The translations under genes were made by a program, and so were the position numbers. A stretch of DNA of 64,000 nucleotides from Glacieibacterium sp038210595 (lineage in GTDB: Bacteria > Pseudomonadota > Alphaproteobacteria > Sphingomonadales > Sphingomonadaceae). The stretch covers positions 1 to 64,000 of the forward strand of contig JBBQWN010000013.1 of assembly GCA_038210595.1 (NCBI GenBank). The letters run 5' to 3'. Under the pieces are notes generated by a model, which was not told the origin of the DNA, made no database searches, and saw only the letters and a program-made list of their open reading frames with translations. How positions within the stretch are numbered: the stretch's first letter is position 1; every line of letters begins with the position of its first letter. Below, piece by piece: positions 1-7,146 of the stretch.

Positions 1-46
1 CCGCCACAACACGCTCACGAAGATCGATCGACAACGCCTTGGTCAT
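1..46 (-). CDS. IS630-family transposase, N-terminal fragment (runs off the left edge)
   Basis: Only the first 15 codons lie inside the window. They read MTKALSIDLRERVVA, which matches the usual opening of IS630-family transposases, where this segment begins the N-terminal helix-turn-helix that binds the element ends. The ATG at 46 is preceded by a GGGAGG-like Shine-Dalgarno at a spacing of roughly 11 bases. A second ATG at 50 is in another frame and gives no recognisable protein. The catalytic DDE domain would lie left of the window, so it is not possible to say whether the gene is intact. Confidence 0.65.
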   Translation of the reverse strand, partial: MTKALSIDLRERVVA

Positions 47-125
47 GCATGCCAGCCTCCCTCGCCAGCACGCAGCTTGAATCAGAACCCAACCGACTTG
101 GGAATCCTCGACGAGTCTGTCAGCT
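1..125 (-). mobile_element. Probable right-hand terminal part of an IS630-type insertion sequence
   Basis: The transposase start at 46 is followed by about 75 bases that look like an IS terminus, including a short dyad around 88-101 (CCCAAC then TTGGG). IS630 elements insert at TA, but no boundary can be fixed because the other inverted repeat is outside the window. The right limit given here is a guess. Three GANTC sites (79-83, 102-106, 113-117) fall within this presumed promoter and end. Confidence 0.35.
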
Positions 126-155
126 CGAAATATGCTCTAGGCACGGTTTTCAGCA

Positions 156-179
156 TCGCCAGTTCAAATGAACTAGCGA
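156..179. repeat. 24-base inverted repeat downstream of tRNA-His
   Basis: Two 12-base arms match at 10 of 12 positions (TCGCCAGTTCAA against ATGAACTAGCGA). It sits 36 bases beyond the 3' end of the minus-strand tRNA. It has no U-tract, so as a terminator it would be atypical. A stem that ends tRNA transcription or an old insertion scar are both possible. Confidence 0.4.
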
Positions 180-214
180 GCAGTGTTATTTCCTACGTTA
201 AGTCATTGAACCGC

Positions 215-292
215 TGGGGCGATCGACGGGGATTGAACCCGCAACCTCCGGTACCACAAACCGGCGCTCTAACCAATTGAGCTACGACCGCC
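215..292 (-). tRNA. tRNA-His (GTG anticodon)
   Basis: The reverse complement folds as a full cloverleaf. It has a 7-bp acceptor stem, T8A9, a D-arm with TTGGTT, an anticodon stem CCGGT/ACCGG around the loop TTGTGGT (anticodon GTG), a T-arm with GGTTCAATCC, and an encoded CCA. An extra 5' G (position -1) faces C73. This G-1:C73 pair is the identity element of bacterial tRNA-His, which supports the assignment independently of the anticodon. Confidence 0.97.
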
Positions 293-350
293 GCACGCAG
301 CGAGGAGGTGCAGATACGGACCCGCCCGCGCGGGGTCAAGCACGCGCGGC

Positions 351-905
351 TCAGGGATGGGCACCGAGCACACCGCAGGCGATGCGGTCGCCGCTGTTGC
401 CGCTCGGGTCGGTCTTGTAGTCGTCGGCCTTGGCGTGAACGAGTACCGCGGCGCCGTCTGCATCGAGCAGCGGCGCGGTGCCGCCGGTCAGCGTCAGGTC
501 GGGCAATTGCTCGGTGAGGCTGCCGCGCCCGTCCGCCCCGACGACGAGATTGGGCAGGTCGCCGGCATGGGCACCAAGCGGATTGTCATGCCCGTGCTGC
601 TTCATGCCCGGATTGAAGTGCCCGCCCGCGGTCTTGAAGTCCGGCGCGTCGCACTTGCCGACCGCATGGAGGTGAACGCCATAGGTGCCGGGCGCCATGT
701 CCTGCGCGGTGACGGTGACCTGCGTGCCGGCCGGCCGCTGCTCGAGCCGCGCGGTGCCGCGCAGCTCGCCGTTGGCCCCGAGCAGCTGGGTCGTCGCGCT
801 GACCGAAGGCGGCGCGTCCTTGATCCTGCCGAGCGATTCCTTCTTCTTCGCATGCGCACCCGTGGCGAGGGCGACGGCAAGGATGACGACGGCAGCGGTC
901 CGCAT
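351..905 (-). CDS. sodC: Superoxide dismutase [Cu-Zn], periplasmic
   Basis: SodC dismutates superoxide to peroxide and oxygen in the periplasm. The 184-residue product has a signal peptide (about residues 1-19, ending GAHA). Metal-site residues are visible: H78 and H80 in GVHLH, H96 in GGHFNP, a His/Asp-rich zinc loop at about 104-116, and H157 in VLVHA. R174 matches the conserved active-site arginine, and C85 and C177 are placed for the family disulfide. The loop between the copper and zinc ligands contains HGHDNPLGAHAGDLPN, as expected. The gene starts only 5 bases after pntB ends on the same strand, so it probably sits at the end of the transhydrogenase operon. Confidence 0.95.
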   Translation of the reverse strand: MRTAAVVILAVALATGAHAKKKESLGRIKDAPPSVSATTQLLGANGELRGTARLEQRPAGTQVTVTAQDMAPGTYGVHLHAVGKCDAPDFKTAGGHFNPGMKQHGHDNPLGAHAGDLPNLVVGADGRGSLTEQLPDLTLTGGTAPLLDADGAAVLVHAKADDYKTDPSGNSGDRIACGVLGAHP

Positions 906-910
906 GGTTT

Positions 911-2326
911 TTACCCCAATGACTTGTTGATCGTCTCGACCATCTTCTTGGCGTCGGCGAGCAGCATCATCGTATTGTCCATGTAGAAGACATCGTTGTC
1001 GACACCGGCATAACCGACGCCGCCCATCGAGCGCTTCACGAACAGGACGGTTTTCGCCTTTTCGACGTCAAGCACCGGCATGCCGTAGATCGGCGAGGTC
1101 TTGTCGGTCTTGGCGGCCGGGTTGGTGACGTCGTTGGCGCCGATGACGAAGGCGACGTCGGCCTGCGCGAACTCGCCGTTGATGTCCTCCAGCTCGAAGA
1201 TCTCGTCATAGGGCACGTTGGCCTCTGCCAGCAGCACGTTCATGTGGCCGGGCATCCGGCCGGCGACCGGGTGGATGGCGTATTTGACGCTGACGCCTTC
1301 CTTGGCGAGCAGGTCGCCCATCTCGCGCAGCGCATGCTGCGCCTGGCTCACCGCCATGCCATAGCCGGGCACGATGATGACGCTTTCGGCGTTCTTCATG
1401 ATGAAGGCGGCGTCCTCGGCAGAACCGCGCTTCCACGGCCGCTCGACCGCCGGGCCCTTGGCCCCCGACACCGCCTCGCCGCCGAAACCGCCGGCGATGA
1501 CGCTGATGAAGCTGCGGTTCATCGCGGCGCACATGATGTAGCTGAGGATCGCGCCCGACGAGCCAACCAGCGCGCCGGTGATGATCATGGCGCTGTTCTG
1601 CAGCGTGAAGCCCATCGCCGCTGCCGCCCAGCCCGAATAGCTGTTCAGCATCGAGATGACGACCGGCATGTCGGCCCCGCCGATCGGGATGATCAACAGG
1701 AAACCGATGGCGAAGCTGAGCGCGGTGATGGTGAAGAACACCCACGGCGACTGGTCGACGACGAAATACGCCACCAGCACCAGAATTGCCGCGAGGATGC
1801 CGAGGTTGATGACGTGGCGGCCCGGCAGCTGGATCGGCGCGCCCGACATCCGGCCCGACAGCTTTAGGAAGGCGATAACCGAGCCCGAGAAAGTGATCGC
1901 ACCGATGGCAACGCCGAGCCCCATCTCGACGCGGCTAACGCCCGCGATTTCGCCGGTGGCGGGATCGAGGATGCCGAATGCCGCGGGGTTGAGATAGGCG
2001 GCGACGCCGACCAGCACGGCGGCCATGCCGACCAGGCTGTGGAAGCCCGCGACCAGTTCGGGCATCGCGGTCATCTTGATCTGGCGGGCGATATAATAGC
2101 CGACGCCGCCGCCGATCGCGATGGCGCCGACGATCAGCGGCAGGCCGACGCCATGCTCGATCAGCGTCGTGCCGACGGCGATGACCATGCCGATCATGCC
2201 GTAGCGGTTGCCCTGCTGGCTGGTCTCCGGCGACGACAGGCCGCGCAGCGCGAGGATAAACAGGACGCCCGCGACCAGATAGGCGAGCAGGACCCAGGAC
2301 GGGGCGGCGGCGATTGCTTCGTGCAT
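911..2326 (-). CDS. pntB: NAD(P) transhydrogenase subunit beta
   Basis: This is the membrane and NADP-binding subunit of proton-translocating transhydrogenase, which uses the proton gradient to reduce NADP with NADH. At 471 residues it has the normal length. The N-terminal half is a series of hydrophobic helices. The C-terminal part is the NADP domain, with VPGYGMAVSQAQ as the nucleotide loop, HPVAGRMPGHMNVLLAEA, and GANDVTNPAA near the end. Its ATG overlaps the pntAB stop by one base (TAATG), which implies translational coupling. It is the third gene of a pntAA-pntAB-pntB set. Confidence 0.97.
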   Translation of the reverse strand: MHEAIAAAPSWVLLAYLVAGVLFILALRGLSSPETSQQGNRYGMIGMVIAVGTTLIEHGVGLPLIVGAIAIGGGVGYYIARQIKMTAMPELVAGFHSLVGMAAVLVGVAAYLNPAAFGILDPATGEIAGVSRVEMGLGVAIGAITFSGSVIAFLKLSGRMSGAPIQLPGRHVINLGILAAILVLVAYFVVDQSPWVFFTITALSFAIGFLLIIPIGGADMPVVISMLNSYSGWAAAAMGFTLQNSAMIITGALVGSSGAILSYIMCAAMNRSFISVIAGGFGGEAVSGAKGPAVERPWKRGSAEDAAFIMKNAESVIIVPGYGMAVSQAQHALREMGDLLAKEGVSVKYAIHPVAGRMPGHMNVLLAEANVPYDEIFELEDINGEFAQADVAFVIGANDVTNPAAKTDKTSPIYGMPVLDVEKAKTVLFVKRSMGGVGYAGVDNDVFYMDNTMMLLADAKKMVETINKSLG

Positions 2327-2634
2327 TACTTGCCCTTAACCGCCGAGCGGTCCTTCTTCTTGTACATGCCGAGCATGCGCTGGGTGACCGCGAAACCGCC
2401 GAAGATGTTGACGCTGGCCAGCGCCACCGCAATCAGCCCAAGCCACTTCGAGATCTCGCTACCCCCCGCCGCAGCGGACGAGGCGATCAGCGCGCCGACA
2501 ATGATGACGGACGAAATCGCGTTGGTCACCGCCATCAGCGGCGTGTGCAGCGCCGGGGTCACCGACCACACAACGTAATAGCCGACGAAGCAGGCCAGCA
2601 CGAAGATCGACAGCTGGGGGATCAGGTGTTCCAT
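2326..2634 (-). CDS. pntAB: NAD(P) transhydrogenase subunit alpha, membrane part
   Basis: A 102-residue membrane protein that corresponds to the C-terminal membrane segment of the enterobacterial alpha subunit, encoded separately as is usual in alphaproteobacteria. Three or four hydrophobic segments are visible, with the conserved stretch VTPALHTPLMAVTNAIS. I chose the ATG at 2634 (MEHLIPQL) because longer in-frame starts add an arginine-rich, non-conserved leader overlapping the pntAA gene. It lies 11 bases after pntAA and overlaps pntB by one base. Confidence 0.95.
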   Translation of the reverse strand: MEHLIPQLSIFVLACFVGYYVVWSVTPALHTPLMAVTNAISSVIIVGALIASSAAAGGSEISKWLGLIAVALASVNIFGGFAVTQRMLGMYKKKDRSAVKGK

Positions 2635-2645
2635 GGTCGCTCTCC

Positions 2646-3776
2646 TCAGGCCGCCAGCAGCCGCTCGTGCACGACAGCCCCGCCGCGCGTCAGGGTCACG
2701 CCCTTCACGATCTCGTCTTCGGCGTTCCACACCACCTTGCCGGCGTCCTTGTCCCAGAACGCGCTGACCAGGTTGAAGACGTTGCGGGCGTAGAGCGCGC
2801 TGGCGTCCGCGGCCATGCGGCTCGGCACGTTGCGGTGGCCGATGACCTTGACGCCGTGGACCTCGACGATCTCGCCGGGCCTGGAGCCCTCGACGTTGCC
2901 GCCGCTCTCGACCGCGAGATCGACCAGCACGCTGCCCGGCCGCATCGTCGCCAGCTGCGCATCCGAAACCAGCCGCGGTGCCGGGCGGCCGGGGATCAGC
3001 GCGGTGGTGATGACGATGTCCTGCTTGGCGATGTGGCTGGAGACCAGCTCCGCCTGCGCGGCCTTGTATTCATCGGACATCTCGGTGGCATAGCCGCCGG
3101 TGCCCTCGCCCTCGATGCCCTTCACCGCCTCGACGAAGATCGCCTTGGCGCCGAGGCTCTCGATCTGTTCCTTGGTGGCGGCGCGCACGTCGGTGGCGCT
3201 GACCAGCGCCCCCAGCCGGCGGGCAGTCGCGATCGCCTGCAGGCCCGCCACGCCGACGCCCATGACGAACACCCGCGCCGCGCTGATCGTGCCGGCCGCC
3301 GTCATCATCATCGGGAAGGCGCGGCCATAGGCTTCGGCGGCGTCGATGACCGCCTTATAGCCCGCCAGGTTCGACTGCGACGACAGCACGTCCATCGACT
3401 GGGCGCGCGTGATGCGCGGCATGAACTCCATCGCCAGCGCCTCGATGCCGGCGGCCGCATAGCCGTCGACCCGCGACCGGTCGGCGAACGGCGACAGGAT
3501 CGCAGCGAGCACCGCGCCCGGCTTGGCACCGGTCAGCGAGCCGGCATCGGGCCCCTGCACACCGACGATCAGGTCGGCGTCCGCCACCGTCGCGGCGCGG
3601 TCGCCGACGGTCGCGCCGGCGTCGGCATACAGCTGGTCGGCGATATTCGCCCCCGCGCCCGCGCCGGCCTCGACCGCGACGGTCGCGCCCAGGCCAATGA
3701 ACTTCTTCACCGTTTCCGGCGTGGCCGCGACACGCGCCTCGCCTGCCGTCGTCTCGCGAAGCACCGCTATCCGCAT
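2646..3776 (-). CDS. pntAA: NAD(P) transhydrogenase subunit alpha, NAD-binding part
   Basis: Soluble NAD(H)-binding subunit, 376 residues, of the AlaDH/PNT family. The N-terminus MRIAVLRETTAGEARVA is typical. The Rossmann segment VMGVGVAGLQAIATARRLGA is intact, and the mobile-loop region with YATEMSDEYK follows. With the next two genes it forms the three-gene transhydrogenase typical of alphaproteobacteria. An aa3-oxidase subunit IV gene lies 22 bases upstream on the same strand. Confidence 0.96.
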   Translation of the reverse strand: MRIAVLRETTAGEARVAATPETVKKFIGLGATVAVEAGAGAGANIADQLYADAGATVGDRAATVADADLIVGVQGPDAGSLTGAKPGAVLAAILSPFADRSRVDGYAAAGIEALAMEFMPRITRAQSMDVLSSQSNLAGYKAVIDAAEAYGRAFPMMMTAAGTISAARVFVMGVGVAGLQAIATARRLGALVSATDVRAATKEQIESLGAKAIFVEAVKGIEGEGTGGYATEMSDEYKAAQAELVSSHIAKQDIVITTALIPGRPAPRLVSDAQLATMRPGSVLVDLAVESGGNVEGSRPGEIVEVHGVKVIGHRNVPSRMAADASALYARNVFNLVSAFWDKDAGKVVWNAEDEIVKGVTLTRGGAVVHERLLAA

Positions 3777-3798
3777 CGAAAACCCCTTGTGCCGGCGC

Positions 3799-3945
3799 TC
3801 AAGCCAGGAAAATCGCCAGCAGGATCAGCAGCATGGCAAGCGCCACCACCGACCATTTCAGAATCTGCATGAACCGGCCGTAGGTCACGGCATGTTCGTG
3901 TGCCGCCCCGTCTGTCCCGACGTCCCTGCCGATTTCGTCCACCAT
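3799..3945 (-). CDS. aa3-type cytochrome c oxidase subunit IV
   Basis: A 48-residue protein with a short acidic N-terminus (MVDEIGRDVG), a conserved-looking TYGRFMQILKW junction, then one C-terminal transmembrane helix (about residues 31-48). This is the pattern of the bacterial aa3-oxidase subunit IV family (PF07835), a small peptide bound to the oxidase whose exact role is unclear. It lies 22 bases upstream of pntAA and 41 bases downstream of the AarF-like gene, all on the minus strand, so a joint transcript is likely. The main oxidase subunits are not in the window. Confidence 0.85.
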   Translation of the reverse strand: MVDEIGRDVGTDGAAHEHAVTYGRFMQILKWSVVALAMLLILLAIFLA

Positions 3946-3986
3946 GACCCTGCCCTGACACGTTTACGCGGGCTGTCATAGCAAAG

Positions 3987-5336
3987 CTACGCACGCGGGG
4001 AAGCCCCCAGCCCGGCACGCGCCAGCGCCGCCGCCTGCCGCTCCGCCAGCACCGCCTCGTCGAAGCCCTCTATCATGCCGTTGAACAGCGCGTACCAGTT
4101 GAGCTCCGCCTTCAGGTGCATGAACACCCCGCCCAGCCCGATCGCGGCGCGGTCCATGAACACGAATTCGCGCGGCACCGTGACGGTGCCCAGCTCGCGC
4201 AGGCGGCGGTGGACCTTCTGCGCGGTCTCCCGGCCATAAGTAGCGGGGTTGCCGCTGGCGTCGATCACCCGCGCCCGGTCGTCGAGCAGCGGGCCGTACA
4301 GGAACTTCGCCCAGATCAGCAGCGTGTCGATGATCTCGCGGGAGAGGCCGGTAAAGCCCCACGCCTCGAACGACGCCACCGCCAGGTCCTCGTCGCCGGT
4401 GTCGAGTGCCCGGTACAGGTCGATGACGCCGCCGATGAAGCGCGGCGGGAACACCCGGATGCAGCCGAAATCGAGCAGGTTGATGCTGAGGTCGTCGCGC
4501 ACCGTATAATTGCCGAGGTGCGGGTCGCCGTGGATGACGCCGTAGTGGTGGAGCGGCAGGTACCAGGCGCGGAACAGGTTGTGCGCGATGGTATTGCGGA
4601 CCTCCAGGCTCTCGCCCTTGAAGTCGAGCAGCGGCCGGCCGTCGAGCCAGGTCATGGTCAGCAGGCGGCGGGTCGACAGTTCCGGCACCACCTCCGGCAG
4701 ATGCGCCGCCGGCTCCCCCGCCAGCATGTCGCGGTACAGCGCCAGGTTCTTCGCCTCGTGGCTGTAGTCCAGTTCCTCGCGCAGCCGGTCGGCAAGCTCG
4801 CCGTGGATCTGCCCGGTGTCGATCGACTTGTCGAAGCGCGCATAGAGCGAGAACATCAGGTCGAGCTGACCCAGATCGGCTTCGACGGCGCTCGCCATGT
4901 CGGGGTACTGCAGCTTCGCCGCCACCCGCCGCCCGTCGAGCGTCGTGGCCCGGTGCACCTGCCCCAGCGACGCCGCGGCGGCCGCCTCATGCTCGAAGCT
5001 GCCGTACTTCGCCTCCCAGTCGGGGCCGAGCTCGGCCTTCATCCGCCGTTTGACGAACGGCCAGCCCATCGCCGGCGCGTTCGCCTGCAACTGGCTCAGT
5101 TCGGCTGCATATTCCGGCGGCACCGCATCGGGGATGGTCGAGATGATCTGCGCGATCTTCATCACCGGGCCCTTCAGCCCGCCCAGCGCCGCACGCAGCT
5201 GCGCCGCCCCGGCAGCCGCATCGTGCCCGCCGCCGAACAGCCGCGCCGCCCCCATCTGCGCCGCCAGCCCCAGGCCGGTGCCGCCGACGCGCGCATAGCG
5301 GGAAAGCCGCCCGCCGAGTGAATTCGTGTCTGCCAT
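3987..5336 (-). CDS. AarF/ABC1/UbiB family atypical kinase
   Basis: A 449-residue ABC1-family protein. Visible family marks are the N-terminal KIAQ variant of the KxGQ motif (GPVMKIAQIIS), the alanine-rich nucleotide loop AAAASLGQVHRA, the catalytic loop HGDPHLGNYTV, and the metal-binding DFG in LLDFGCIRVF. In bacteria the family includes UbiB, needed for ubiquinone synthesis, and other members of unknown role. No long C-terminal hydrophobic pair is evident, so I do not call it UbiB. Its position upstream of an aa3 subunit and transhydrogenase fits a role in quinone or membrane energetics. Confidence 0.88.
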   Translation of the reverse strand: MADTNSLGGRLSRYARVGGTGLGLAAQMGAARLFGGGHDAAAGAAQLRAALGGLKGPVMKIAQIISTIPDAVPPEYAAELSQLQANAPAMGWPFVKRRMKAELGPDWEAKYGSFEHEAAAAASLGQVHRATTLDGRRVAAKLQYPDMASAVEADLGQLDLMFSLYARFDKSIDTGQIHGELADRLREELDYSHEAKNLALYRDMLAGEPAAHLPEVVPELSTRRLLTMTWLDGRPLLDFKGESLEVRNTIAHNLFRAWYLPLHHYGVIHGDPHLGNYTVRDDLSINLLDFGCIRVFPPRFIGGVIDLYRALDTGDEDLAVASFEAWGFTGLSREIIDTLLIWAKFLYGPLLDDRARVIDASGNPATYGRETAQKVHRRLRELGTVTVPREFVFMDRAAIGLGGVFMHLKAELNWYALFNGMIEGFDEAVLAERQAAALARAGLGASPRA

Positions 5337-5403
5337 CCCACCTAGTTAGGGCGGGGGCGCGCCAGCCGCCAGCGTGGCGGGGTGACGCGAGGAACGTCTG
5401 CTT

Positions 5404-6102
5404 TTGGTGGTTAGCAGAGATATCCTCGGCTATGGCGACCCCGTGGTCGCCGCCGGGAAAGATGGAAACACGGCGCGGGGTCAGATCATCCTGCTTGCTA
5501 TGGCCTTCGTGTTGTCACTGCCGCTGACGGCGTCGATCAATTATCTTGCCGGAGCATCGATCGGGCGGCTCAATCGACTGGCTGCGGTGCTCGTCGACAT
5601 GGCGGTTCCGTCGTGCCTCCTCATCGCGGTCCTCTTCGGCTGCTTCGGCGATCGATCGCTCCTGAAGCTGCCTTCGATAAGGAGGATAAGGGAGACGGGC
5701 GTGGTTCGATTGTCGGTAATTTGGATCGCCCTATGGCTGGCCGGCTCGTTCCTGTTCGCGGTATCGCACGGTCGGTGGTTCACTTACACGCATAGCTGGC
5801 CGACCCGTCTGGCCTTTCTCATTTTCGGCCCGATTGGCGAGGAACTGTTGTTCCGAGGCATGGTGCAAGGGTTCGCGCGACGGATCTGGCGAGTGTCGGG
5901 AATGCCTGCGATCCTGATTGCCACCGCCGCGTTCAGCCTCCATCATCTTTTCCTGCAAACTGCTCCCGACGGGCTTCTCGTCCCGCAGCTCCTGTTCACC
6001 GTTCCAATGGGAATCGTGTTCGGAACGCTAAGGGAGCGGACGGGAAGCCTGTGGCCGGGTCTAGCCCTCCACATCCTCACCAACGCTCCCTTCGCGTTTT
6101 GA
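5404..6102 (+). CDS. CPBP family intramembrane glutamic endopeptidase
   Basis: A 232-residue multi-pass membrane protein with the CPBP (Abi) motifs: EELLFRG at about residues 146-152 (the EExxxR motif) and a paired histidine HHLFL at about 180, followed by a final helix containing LWPGLALHILTN. These residues form the active site in Rce1-type proteases. The start is uncertain: TTG at 5404 or GTG at 5407 follow a GAGGAA-like site, and an internal ATG begins near the first membrane helix. Bacterial members have varied roles (bacteriocin immunity, membrane protein turnover), and nothing nearby decides between them. Codon use is slightly less GC-rich than its neighbours. Confidence 0.85.
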   Translation: MVVSRDILGYGDPVVAAGKDGNTARGQIILLAMAFVLSLPLTASINYLAGASIGRLNRLAAVLVDMAVPSCLLIAVLFGCFGDRSLLKLPSIRRIRETGVVRLSVIWIALWLAGSFLFAVSHGRWFTYTHSWPTRLAFLIFGPIGEELLFRGMVQGFARRIWRVSGMPAILIATAAFSLHHLFLQTAPDGLLVPQLLFTVPMGIVFGTLRERTGSLWPGLALHILTNAPFAF

Positions 6103-6160
6103 CCGAGCGGACTTGTCTAGAACGGGTCAACGGTAGACTCGTTCTCTCCCGCAAACGAGG

Positions 6161-6195
6161 GTTCACCGTGATTTAGGGTAGCTTCGCCGTGATCT
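6161..6195. promoter_or_regulatory. Pair of 12-base direct repeats 21 bases apart
   Basis: TTCACCGTGATT at 6162 and TTCGCCGTGATC at 6183 match at 10 of 12 positions and are spaced by exactly two helical turns. They lie in the 256-base gap between the CPBP gene and the end of folP. No gene is convincing in this gap. The repeats could be a binding site or chance. Confidence 0.25.
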
Positions 6196-6358
6196 TGCTA
6201 CTTCAGACAGTTCGCGAACTTCAAAATCTTTTCCTGATTGCGTTGTCCGAAAACGCCTGCCGAACGCGGAGAATCGGGACAGATGCCTCGTGCCCGGGTG
6301 ACGGGTTTCGGGACGACATGTTTTCCCGCCGAACGCCCGCAATTGGGCGATAGCAGCC

Positions 6359-7138
6359 CTAGGCTACTGCCCCCCACACCCGCAGGGCCTGCACCGTCTC
6401 CGCCACGTCGTGCACCCGCACCCACGCACACCCCTTCGCCGCGCCGTGGAGCGCCAGCGCCAGGCTGCCGGGCAGGCGTTCGTCCACCGCCGCGCCGGTC
6501 AGCTTGCCGATCAGCGCCTTGCGGCTGGCCCCGAGCATGACGGGGGCGAGCGCGGTGAAGGCGTCGAGATGGCGCAGCAGCGCGAGATTATGGTCGAGGC
6601 TCTTGCCGAAGCCGATGCCGGGATCGATGACGATACGGTCCCGGTCGATGCCGCCCGCGACGCAGGCCTCGATGCGGCGCGCCAGCCAGTCGCGCACCTC
6701 CGCCACCACGTCGTCGTAGCGCGGTGCCGCCTGCATCGTCGCGGGCGCGCCGGCCATGTGCATCAGGACGACGTCGCAGCCGCGCCCGGCGAGCAGCGGC
6801 AGGGCAGCCGGATCGTGGGTCAGCGCCGAGACGTCGTTGACCATCGCCGCGCCGGCATCGAGCGCGCGGGCCATGACGCTGGCGCGCCGCGTATCGATGC
6901 TGAACGGCAGGCCCGCCAGCCGGTCGAGCACCGGGCCGACGCGGGCCAGTTCCTCGGCTTCCGACACGAACGGCGCGCCGGGACGGGTCGATTCGCCGCC
7001 GATGTCGACCATCGCCGCACCCGCCTCGAGCATCGCCCGGGCGGCGGCGACGGCGGCCTCCGGCGCGGCGAACCGCCCGCCGTCGGAGAAGCTGTCGGGC
7101 GTCAGGTTGAGGATGCCGAGGACGCGCGGCACCCGCAT
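6359..7138 (-). CDS. folP: Dihydropteroate synthase
   Basis: FolP condenses 4-aminobenzoate with dihydropterin pyrophosphate in folate synthesis. The 259-residue protein has every landmark: GILNLTPDSFSDGG at the N-terminus, VDIGGESTRPGA, NDVSAL, IDPGIGFGKSLDHN and GASRKALIG (sulfonamide-contact region). It starts 8 bases after the M13 peptidase gene ends on the same strand, so the two may be cotranscribed. The fused pabB-pabC gene that supplies the aminobenzoate substrate lies 12 kb away at 19451. Confidence 0.96.
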   Translation of the reverse strand: MRVPRVLGILNLTPDSFSDGGRFAAPEAAVAAARAMLEAGAAMVDIGGESTRPGAPFVSEAEELARVGPVLDRLAGLPFSIDTRRASVMARALDAGAAMVNDVSALTHDPAALPLLAGRGCDVVLMHMAGAPATMQAAPRYDDVVAEVRDWLARRIEACVAGGIDRDRIVIDPGIGFGKSLDHNLALLRHLDAFTALAPVMLGASRKALIGKLTGAAVDERLPGSLALALHGAAKGCAWVRVHDVAETVQALRVWGAVA

Positions 7139-7146
7139 CCCGGGGT

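Noticed and set aside
6238..6540. 100-codon plus-strand frame with a Pro-rich end
   Set aside because: Overlaps the 3' end of folP antisense, has no ribosome site and its second half is a shadow.
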